This document shows positions 31,508-42,000 of a DNA stretch of 64,000 bases, one piece after another. Source of the DNA: Akkermansiaceae bacterium (lineage in GTDB: Bacteria > Verrucomicrobiota > Verrucomicrobiia > Verrucomicrobiales > Akkermansiaceae); contig JACKPZ010000001.1 in NCBI GenBank assembly GCA_024233135.1, positions 1-64,000 of the forward strand, given 5' to 3'. A program made the translations under genes and the position numbers. The notes under the pieces are model-generated. The model did no database searches and was not told the DNA's origin. It worked only from the letters and a program-made list of their open reading frames with translations. Positions within the stretch are counted from its first letter, which is position 1. Each line of letters begins with the position of its first letter.

Positions 31508-32155
31508 ATGAAACACCTCGTATTCCTTTCCTCCCTGCTTGGGCTCGTCCTTCCGCTTTCCGCGCAGGACGCGGATCCGAGCGCGAGGCTTCGCGAGCAG
31601 CTCCGCTCCACCATGCTCGAGCTGCGCAAGTATCAGACTGAAGCCGTCAACGCCCAAGCCCTCCAGGCGGCCGCCGAGGCGAAGAACAAGGAGCTTGAGG
31701 AGAAACTTGCGAACGAAGCGAAGCGCTACGAGCAACTCGCCAAGGATCGCAACGAGGACAAGGTGACGGCAGAGAAAACCATCGGTTCGCTCCACAACCA
31801 ACTCGCCACCGCGGAGAAGCGGATCGAGGAATACAAGGAGGCCCTCCTCAAATGGCAGGACGGCTACAACAAGGCAGCGGAGATCGCCCGCACCAAGGAG
31901 GACGAACGTGCCACGCTCGCTTCCGAGGCGATCGAATTGAAGCGCACCATCGCCGACCGCGAGCGCAAGAACATCGCACTCTTCAACACCGCGATGGAGA
32001 TTCTCGACCGCTTTGAGAACTACTCGCTCGGCAAGGCGCTCTCCGCCCGCGAGCCGTTCATCGGCAGCCGCCGGGTGAAGGTTGAAAACCTCGTGGAGGG
32101 CTACAAGGACAAGGTCATCGACAACCGGATCGCCGCTCCGGCCAAGGACCAGTGA
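31508..32155 (+). CDS. Periplasmic coiled-coil protein
   Basis: The 215-residue protein has a signal peptide (to about residue 19, SAQ) and then an almost uninterrupted charged helix (about 24-150) with heptad-like spacing (EAKNKELEEKLANEAKRYEQL). The C-terminal part includes a RKNIALFNTAMEILDRFENYS stretch. No enzyme motif is visible. Its location just before the isomerase and the 3,941-residue exoprotein suggests a periplasmic holdase, similar in logic to Skp-like chaperones. This is inference from context; by sequence it is a hypothetical protein. Confidence 0.65.
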   Translation: MKHLVFLSSLLGLVLPLSAQDADPSARLREQLRSTMLELRKYQTEAVNAQALQAAAEAKNKELEEKLANEAKRYEQLAKDRNEDKVTAEKTIGSLHNQLATAEKRIEEYKEALLKWQDGYNKAAEIARTKEDERATLASEAIELKRTIADRERKNIALFNTAMEILDRFENYSLGKALSAREPFIGSRRVKVENLVEGYKDKVIDNRIAAPAKDQ

Positions 32156-32181
32156 TCGCACCTTTTTCCACATCCGATTTC

Positions 32182-33057
32182 ATGAAGCCGATCTATCTCT
32201 CGCTTCTTCTCGCCGCCACCGCCGCCGCGGATCCCGCCGTGCTCGGCCGCGCCGGCGACCTCGAAATCACCACACGCGAACTCAACGAGGAACTCGTCGG
32301 TCTAGGATCGGCGCAGGCGGCCGCGCTTTCCGCCAATTCGGCCGCGCTCAACCAATACGTCCGCGCCTTGCTGATCCAGCGCCTCGTCCTGAAGAAAGCC
32401 GGAGAGGAACAATGGGACAAGAAGCCGGAGGTCATCGCCAAGCTCGCCAAGGCGCGCGAAGCCGCGTTGGTGGAAAGTTTCCTCGAGTCCGCGTCGCAAG
32501 CGGAGGACGGGTTTCCCTCGGACGAGGATATCGAGAAGGTTTACGAGGCGAACAAAGAGCAACTCGTCCTGCCGAAGGCTTGGCGCCTTGCGCAGATCTA
32601 CGTGGCGCTGCCGGAAGGGGCGGCGACCGCCGAGGAAAAGGAAGCGAAACAGAAACTCGACAACGTGGTGGGGAAACTGGGTTCCAAGGACGCCGACTTT
32701 GCGGAGATCGCCCGCGAATTGAGCGAGGAAAGCTCCAGCGCGGCCAACGGCGGCGAGATCGGATGGCTCACCGAACAACAGATCCAGACGGAAATCCGCA
32801 AGCAGCTTCCCAAGCTCAAGCTCAACGACGTGTCCGGGCCGATCCGCCTTCCCGACGGCTGGCACATCCTCAAGGTGCTCGACATCCGCGAGGCCCGCAC
32901 CCCCACGCTCGGTGAGGTGCGTGACAACATCGTCACCAAACTCCGGGTGGAACGCGAACGCGCCAAGCGCGAGGATTTCCTCGCGGAACTGCTCAAGGCG
33001 AATCCCGTCGCGGTGAACGAAATCGAGTTGATGAAACTCGGCGCGAAGGACCAGTGA
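32182..33057 (+). CDS. Parvulin-type peptidyl-prolyl isomerase (SurA/PpiC-like)
   Basis: The 291-residue protein has a short signal peptide (MKPIYLSLLLAATAAA), an N-terminal SurA-like chaperone segment with LGRAGDLEITTRELNEELVGL, and a parvulin domain near 140-245 (AWRLAQIYVALPEG...FAEIARELSEESSSAANGGEIGWL...). A C-terminal helix ends the protein. Such proteins assist folding or keep outer-membrane proteins unfolded in the periplasm. It is encoded directly upstream of the large exoprotein (28 bases) and probably serves it or the two barrels. The ATG at 32182 puts the signal at the N-terminus. Confidence 0.9.
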   Translation: MKPIYLSLLLAATAAADPAVLGRAGDLEITTRELNEELVGLGSAQAAALSANSAALNQYVRALLIQRLVLKKAGEEQWDKKPEVIAKLAKAREAALVESFLESASQAEDGFPSDEDIEKVYEANKEQLVLPKAWRLAQIYVALPEGAATAEEKEAKQKLDNVVGKLGSKDADFAEIARELSEESSSAANGGEIGWLTEQQIQTEIRKQLPKLKLNDVSGPIRLPDGWHILKVLDIREARTPTLGEVRDNIVTKLRVERERAKREDFLAELLKANPVAVNEIELMKLGAKDQ

Positions 33058-33085
33058 CACGCAGGACCGACGCCACCGCCCATTC

Positions 33086-36000
33086 ATGAAGCCCCGCCGA
33101 TTTTTCTTTCGTTCGCCGCAGATCTTCGGCGCTCCGATCCGCGTCGGAGTGCCGCTGGCGCTCGGTTTCAGCTTCCTGCTATCAGGTCTGGGTGCGGATG
33201 CGGGTGACATCCTCCGCGGCGGTGCGTCATCGTCCCGTGGCGGCCGTGGCAAAGGCGGCGGCGCGAACATCGACGCCCCCACCCCGGCGGCGGCGGATGC
33301 CGCGCGCGCCAACGCCCGCGACACGCTCGCAAGAACGACCCGCACGCTGCAGGCGATGAAGGCCATGCAAAAGGCGGCCCGAAACGCGGCGAACAAGGGT
33401 GCCAACAATCTCGGCAAACATCCGAACAACCCAGGCCTCACACTGCCCAACGTGCCGAACGGACTCGGTACCAACGCGCTTCAGGTTTCCTCCGCGGCTT
33501 CGACCGATCCGTTGAAATGGGTCGGCGCCAAACTGCCGAAACAAACCAAGACCAAAGGCCGCACCAAGGTCACCATCAAACAGACCGAGCAGAACGCGCT
33601 GCTCAACTGGGACAGCTTCAACGTCGGCCGCAAGACCACGCTCAGCTTCGACCAGACCAAGGGCGGCGAGAACGCGGGACAATGGATCGCCTTCAACCAG
33701 ATCCACGATCCGGGCGCGAACCCGACGCAGATCCTCGGCAACATCAAGGCGGACGGCCAAGTTTATATCATCAATCCGAACGGGGTTATCTTCGGTGGCT
33801 CGTCGGTCGTCAATGCCCGCGGGCTGACCGTGTCCACGCTGCCGATCAATACCAACCTGGTCTCCCAAGGCCTGCTGAACAACCGCGACTCGCAGTTCCT
33901 TTTCTCCGGCCTGACCGTTCCCGGCGGCAGCGATGGAACGGGAGATTTCGATCCCGGTCCGGCACCCGCCGGCGGATACGGCGATGTCATCGTCAAGAAG
34001 GGTTCCATCCTCGAAACCCCATCCGACAGCGCCGGCAACGGCGGCCGCGTGATGCTCGTAGGAGCGAATGTTCACAATGCGGGCACCATCTCCACGCCGG
34101 CGGGCCAGACGATCCTCGCCGCGGGCCTGCAGGTGGCCACCGCGGCACACGTCAGCAGCGACCCTTCGCTTCGCGGACTCGATGTCTGGGTCGGCGATGT
34201 CGGCGACTACGCCGGATCGGTCGTCAACCACGGCATCATCGAGACACTGCTCGGCAGCGCCACGCTCACCGGCAGCAACATCGAGCAACGTGGTGCCATC
34301 GAGTCGAGCACCTCGGTCGTGCTCAACGGCCGCATCGACCTGCTCGCCAACTACGGCGCCGTCGCCAACCCGAACTTCGACAACTCCGGCGAGCCGGGAT
34401 CGGGCGGACCGCAGTTCCTTTTTCAGAGTTCCGGCTCGGTCAGCCTCGGTGAGAAAAGCACGACGCGCATTCTCCCCGACTACCTGAGCGATAAGACCGT
34501 CCCCGGCACCGAACTGCCGGAGCGTTCACAAATCAACATCTCGGGGCTCGCGCTGCACTTCGACAGGAAATCGCGGGTGTTCGCGCCGAACGCCGAGGTG
34601 TCGATCCGCTCGGGGAGGTGGACCTATCAGGATGTCGATGCGAACCGGACGATCTTCGATGCGAACGGTGTCGCCGAAACAGGTCTGGAAAACCACTTCT
34701 CCGGCGACGTCCAGAAGTTCCTCTACGACGCGGGCCAGATCTACGTCGATCGCTCGGCCGTCATCAGCGTCGCCGGCAGCGTGGATGTCTTCGTTCCGGC
34801 GGATCACCAACTGCTGGACATCGAACTGCGCGGTGCCGAACTCGCGGACTCGCCGCTGCAACGCGAGTCGAACGTGCGCGGCGTCGCGATGACCGTGGAC
34901 CTCCGCAAGACCGGCACCTACTCGGGCCGCTTCTGGCAGGGAACGCCGCTCGGTGACGTCACTGGCGTCGCGGGACTCATCCAGCGGAACGCCGCGCAAC
35001 TCACCGCCGAGGGCGGCGACATCACCATGCGCGCGGGTGGTTCGATCGTCGTCCGCGAAAACGCCACCATCGATGTTTCGGGAGGGTTCTACCGAAACGA
35101 AGGCGGCGACATCGCCACGTCGAAGTTGATCTCGGGCGGACGGCTCATCCCGATCGAGCAAGCGATCCCGGAACGCAGCTATGACGGGGTATTCAACGGA
35201 AAATCGCAGATCGTTTCCGAGAAATGGGGGGTCGTCCGGACCTTCACCAACCCGCTGGTCTCCTCGGCCACGCAACCATCCTACGTCGAAGGGGCCGCGG
35301 GGGGCACTCTATCGCTCACCGCACCGGGCATGGCGATCGATGGCGACCTGCGCGGCATGACCGTGCGCGGCAACCAGCAGCGGTCCGCCCCACCGGAAGG
35401 CAGCAAGGTGAACATCAGCTTCACCGCGGAAACAACCGTGGCGGTTCCGGGCGGCACGGAGGTCGAGCATATCGATCACTCGCCCACCCCGCCGACGATC
35501 ACGTTCGCACGGCATGGGAAACAAGTGGAGGTTCCCGAGTTCCAACTCGCCAGCGGCCTGCCCGGCGCGCTGCCGCTGGAGCGTTTGGAACAGGTCGTCC
35601 TCGATCCCGACCTTCTGGACGAGGAAGGCTTCGGCTCGATCTCGGTGTCCAACCCCGATGGCGACATCATCGTTCCGGAGAACGTGGTGGTGGAAACACA
35701 ACCCGGGCGTTCCATCTCGTTCGACGCCGCGAACATCACGGTGCTCGGCACCCTGCGCGCGAACAGCGGCTCCATCTCCCTCACAACCTATAATATATCT
35801 CCGTCGTTCACCGCGGAATCGAACATCGTCAATCCGGCGGGCACCGTGCCGTTTCCGACGCCGGTGGAGGGACGCGGCATCCTGACCCTCGGAGCGCGCG
35901 GGCGCATCGACGCGTCCGGACTTGTTTCCAACGATCTTCCGGGCAGCAAGGGGCCGCGCAACGAGCCGATCTCCACAGTCGGTGGAGCGGTTGCCATCCG

Positions 36001-39000
36001 CTCGTTCCGGACAATGCTCGAACGCGGATCTCAGATCGACGTTTCCGGCGGCATCCACGTAAGCGACCGCAACTCCCGCTCTTTCGGCGACGGCGGATCG
36101 ATCACCATCATCTCAAGCACCGACCAGGGATATCCCGGAATCACCGGCGGCGATCTCTCGCTCGGCGCGCGGTTGCTCGGCTACTCGGGCGCGACGGGAG
36201 GGAGCCTCTCGATCCAGGCCGGCACGGTGCACGTGGGCTCCGGCGGCGAAGGAGCGGACCTCCAGCTCGCCTCGGATTTCTTCCAGACCGGCGGTTTCTC
36301 GAAGTATTCCATCGCCGGATTCGGCATGCGCTCGGACGCCGCTCCTGCGGCCGGGCAGTTCGAATCGTATCTGCCCGCCATCGTGATCGGGGGCGATGCG
36401 GCCATCGCGCCGCGTGCGGAGACGCTCGTCGCGCGGATCGATCCGGAAAACGGATCTCGCATCCGCCTGACGCACGAACTTCTCGACAAGGGCCTGCGAA
36501 ATCCGGTCAGCGTCGAATTCCGCGCCCTCGGCATCGACGATCCGGCCACGATCGATTCCTACGACCTGCGCGGCGACCTCGTCATGGAGCGCGGCGCCTC
36601 CATTTCCACGCATCCGGGAGCATCCGTCACGCTTCGTGGCCAGACGGTCACCGTCCGCGGGTCGATCACCGCGCCCGGCGGAGCGGTGAACATCGTCGGC
36701 GCCAGCTCGTTCCCGTTCACATCCGACCAGGACGCGGCGACGCTCCAAGCGCTGCCGACCGTGCATCTATCAGAAACCGCGAGGATCTCCGCGGCCGGAA
36801 GTTTTCTCCGGACGCCTGATGAGTTCGGCGGCCGCACGGGAACGATTTCCAACGGTGGCGACATCTCGATTGCCGGCAACATCGTTGCGGAAAAGGGCGC
36901 GTTCCTCGATGTTTCCGGCACATCGGAAACCTTCGACCTGCCGGTGTCCGAGGTGACCTCGGAAACCGCGGTGAACAAGCTGCCCGTTTCCGGGCTGTTC
37001 ACGACGCCGCTCGCCACGCAGGGAGTCCGGACCAAGGTCGACAGCGACGGCGGCACGATCTCCCTCGCGGGATTGGAGATGATGCTTTCGGACGCACGCC
37101 TGCGCGGCCGTGCCGGCGGCGACAGCGCCACAGCGGGGACGCTGTCCGTTTCCTCCAAGCGGTTCTACTCGGTGCTCGATGGCATCGTCACCAGCGCGGA
37201 CACCAACCTGGTGGTGCGTCAGGCCGGCGACGTGATCGATCCGGCATCCGCGGTCGGAGTGGGCATCGGCCTGCTCGATGCGGACGGCAACGCCTATGGC
37301 AACATGGGGACCTTCGCGCTCGACCGTTTCCACCAGGGTGGATTCGCCAATCTCGAACTCGGCGGAAACTACGACCCCACGGGCCTGGTTCCGGTGGGTG
37401 GAAACGTCCACTTCGAGGGAGATATCAAATTGATCGTCCCCGGCGCATTGCGCCTGGCGGCGGGCGGTGTGGTGACCGGTGACGGATCGATCCAGATCCG
37501 GGCCGGATACACGGCGATCGGCCAGGGATTCCGGCCGCCGTTGAACCCGAATGACGCGTTCCTCCCCTTCCGTCAGGACCCCGCGGTTCCGAGCGCAGCG
37601 TTCAACTTCGCACCGACCTTCGGCACCGGCGCGCTGGACATCCGCTCGCGCTATATCGATATCGGAACGCTTTCATTGCAGGACATCGGCAGCGCCGAGC
37701 TGCGCGCGGGAGACGGAGAAATCCGCGGCAACAGCACGATCCACATCGCTGGCGACCTGAAGCTCCGCGCGGGGTCGATCTATCCGACGAGCGGCAGCCG
37801 GTTCTCTCTCTTCGCCTACGACCACAGCGAGGGCACCGGGTCGATCACCTTCGAGTCCGGCGGCCGGAACCCGATCCCATTCTCCAATGGCGGCGTGCTC
37901 GAGGCCTACGCCACGGACATCGTCCAGGCCGGCGTCCTGAGGGCACCCGGCGGACGCATCATCCTCGGCTGGGACGGCACCGACATCGATCCCTCGGACG
38001 CCGATCTCGACACACCCTTCGACGTGATCGCCGGCTCGACCGCCACGGTTCCCGTGACTTCCTCGGTGACGCTCGCGCGCGGCAGCATCACCTCGGTCTC
38101 CACGTTTTCCGCGGACCACGCGAAATTCCGCGTCCCCTACGGCATCAGCCCGGACGGACGCTCGTGGATCGACCCGCGGGGCGTCAACGTGTCGCTCAAC
38201 AGCCTGCCGCAGAAACGCATCACCATCGCCGGCGATGACGTAAACATGGAGTCCAAAGCTCGGGTGGACCTGCGCGGCGGCGGCGATCTTCTCGCCTTCC
38301 GCTGGGTCGCCGGAAACGGCGGCAGCACGGACATCCTCGGGGCTGCCACGGAAACATGGGACGCCGGCCGGGACTATGAAGCGGGGGAACTCGTCCTCTT
38401 CGGAGGCCAGACCTGGTCCGCCCGCGTCGGTCATTCGGGCCAGACGCCGAACGTCAGCCGATACTGGACCAAGGTGGCGGAGTCGTTCGCGATCCTGCCG
38501 AACCACGATCTCGCCCACTCGCCGTTCAACGAGTTCAACACCGGTGCGAACGCCAGCCTGCTGGCCGGCGAAGCGGGCTTCGTCAACAATTCGCTCAAGG
38601 CCGGCGACACCGTGACCCTCGAGAAGGGAGCCGGAGTCGCGGCGGGCACGTACACGCTGCTGCCCAGCCGCTACGCGCTTCTGCCGGGTGCCTTCCTGGT
38701 CACTCCCGTTTCCAACGACGGGATCGGAACCATCTCCCTCGCCGATGGATCGAAGATCGTCTCCGGCTTTGTGGGCAACCGTTTCGACGCCCGCGGCAGC
38801 GATCCAGCGACACGCGCGCGCTTCCAAGTCACGCCGAAGCCGATCATCGAAGACCGCGCCGAATACCAACGCTTCCTCGGCAACGAGTTCCTCGCCCGGA
38901 TCGCCGCCGAATCCGGCTCCACGGAAGTCCAGCGCCTGCCGGACGACGCGGGCTCCGTCCGCTTCCAGGGAAACTCGGCCCTCCGCCTCGCCGGCCGCCT

Positions 39001-42000
39001 CATGACCGAGGCACCTGGCCGCGGAGCTTCGGCGGATGTCAGCAGCTTTTCCGATATCCATATCTCCGCCGGATCGTCCTCCAGCGGTTCACCGGGGACG
39101 GTCGTTCTATCAGCCGCGAAGCTGAGCGACTGGAAAGTCGAAAGCCTGCTCGTCGGCGGTGTGAGGAACCGGCTTCCCGATGGCACGACGACCATCGACT
39201 CGCGCACCTCCAACATCGTCGTCGACAATCGCGGCGGCGCCCTCAAAGCCATCGACCTCAATCTCGTCTCGGATGGCTCCCTCACGATCGCGGATCGCGC
39301 CTCGCTCGTCGCACGCGGAGCGGAGGGCTTCCAAGGCACCTCGTTCGCCCTCGAAGGCGGGGGCACGTTCGCGAGAATCAGCGCCGATCCGCTCGCCACC
39401 ATCTCCCGAAGCTCCGTCACCGCGGGGGTCGCAGAGTCCCTGACGATCGGCGGCGGAGCCCGTCTCAAGGGCCCGGCCGTCCTGCTCGACTCGACGAGCG
39501 CGATGTCCCTCGCCCCGGACATCCGCCTGCTCACCGACTCGGTCTCGATCGCCAGCGGCGCGATCTCGATCTTCGCCGGGGATCCCACGGCCGCCGCCGG
39601 CGCTCCGGGCCTGCGGTTGGAAGGGCTCACACTCGAAAACATCTTCCAGTCGGACCACGTCGCGCTCCGCAGCTACGGAGCGATCGACCTCTACGGCTCG
39701 GGCGTCATCGGCGGCTCCGGATTGTCCAGCCTCACTCTATCAGCCGGCTCGATCCGCGGTCTCGACCGCTCCGATGGCAGCTTCGTGATTCGCGCCCGGG
39801 AGATCCTGTTGGACAACAAACTCGCGTCCACAGCGTCCGCAGCGCCCGCGGTTTCCGATGGCTCCCTCACACTCCGCGCGAACCGAATCACCCTTGGAGA
39901 AAACGACATCGCCGTCACGGGATTCGACGTGCTCGGGTTCCGCGCGCGCGATCTTCTCGAAGGCAGCGGCACCGGCTCGCTCGTCATCGAGGGCAACCTC
40001 CGCGCAAACGCCCCGCTGATCACCGGCGCGGCGGGCGCGGATCTGTCCGTCACCGCATCGGGAACGATGTTCCTAACCAGTGATGTCCGCGAAATCTCCA
40101 GGACAGACTCGCTCGGCGCGAGCCTTGCGTTCACCGCCGGATCGATCGTCAGCGACGCGAACTTCAGCCTGCCCAGCGGCGATCTCACGCTGACAGCCAC
40201 CCGGGGCGATCTCGATCTGGGCGGTTCTCTATCGGTGGACGGAACCGCGAAGGAATTCAACAAATCGATCCGCTTCACCCACGCTGGAGGGATCCATCTC
40301 GTTTCCGAAACAGGCGACGTCCTGCTGCGCGAAGGGGCATTGGTTTCCGCTTCCGGCGACGCACGAGGAGGCAACGCGGGACAAATCGACATCTCCGCCG
40401 CCAACGGCGCGTTCCGCAGCAGCGCCGAGGTTTCCGGCACGGCGACCAAGGGCTTCCAACAAGGATCTTTCCGGCTGGACGTGAATTCCGTCACGGACTC
40501 CGGCCCCGGATCGCTCGCAGCGCTCAACGCCGGACTCGACAAGGGTGGTTTCACCAACAGCCGCGCCTTCCGGATCCGCGAAGGAGATGTGGCGATCGAT
40601 CATCTGGTGACGAGTCACGAATTCTCACTCGCAGCCGACACGGGATCGATCCTCGTGACCGGCCGGATCGACGCGTCCGGAACCACCGGCGGCTCGATCT
40701 CGCTGTCCGCCCATGGCGACCTTGTGCTCGCCGGCGGCTCGTCGCTCACCGTGCGGGCCAGCGAGTTTGACAGCGCGGGTAAAGGCGGCTCGATCCTGCT
40801 CGAGGCCGGCACCCAGATTGACGGCGTAGCGAACGAATCGGCCGTGCTCGCTCTCTCGTCCGGTTCTTCCATCGACCTCTCGGTCGACGCCTTTGTCGCG
40901 GGTGACTACCGGACACCCGGCTCCAGCGCCTTCGAGGGCAGGTTCACCGGCACGCTCCATCTCCGCGCCCCGCGTGACGCCGGAAACACCGACTTCGGCC
41001 TTGCCTCGTTGGACAGCGCGATCACCGGCGCCTCATCGATTCTCGCCGAAGGTTTCAGGGTGTATCAACCGAACAACGGCGTGCTCAACACCTCGTTGCG
41101 CTCGCAGATCAACAACGACAACAAGAGCTATCTCGGCAGCGCCGGAACCCTCGGCGCCAACGAAACCGCGATGCGCTCCCGGCTTCTCGCCAACAACGCG
41201 GGACTCGACTCCATTCTCGTGCTGGCACCCGGCGTCGAGATCGTCAACCCCAGCGGAGACCTCACGCTCGGGCTCGCGAACATCAACGGCAGCACCAGCT
41301 CCGAGGCACGCTCGACCGCGGACTGGGACCTCTCCTCTTTCCGTTACGGATCGATGTCCGCGCCAGGCGTGCTGACGATGCGCGCGTCCGGTGACCTGGT
41401 TTTCAACAACACGCTCAGCGATGGATTCGATGCGGTGCAGACCGGCTTCTTGCTGACAGCCACCGAGGCCGGCAATTCCTCGATGTGGCTCGCCACCCTC
41501 TCGACCATCAAGGACTCACTGCCGGTGAACACCCAGTCGTGGTCCTACCGCCTTACCGCCGGAGCGGACACCGCTGCCAGCGACTTCCGCGCCGTGCGTC
41601 CGGAGGACGAACTCGGAGGCAAGGGCTCGGTGCTCGTCGGCGAGCTCTATCCCGCGGTTCCAAATGGCAACACGTCGGGAACCTCGGCCGCACTCGGACT
41701 CAACGGCCTGACCTCGAACACGATCCGCATTTCCACCAACAGCACGGACCGTGGAAACCGCTTCGAGGTCATCCGCACCGGCACCGGATCGATCTCGGTG
41801 AACGCAGGCCGAGACATCCAGCTCCGCAACCAGTTCTCCACCATCTACACCGCGGGCGTCGCGCTTCCGGATCCCACACGCGTGTTCGAAGCGGACGATT
41901 TCGTAATCCCGATCATCCCCACGTCGAAGCGTTTCCATCCCGGCCAATCCGGCCCCGGCGGCCTGAACCTCGGAGCCATCCAACAACTCTATCAACCCGT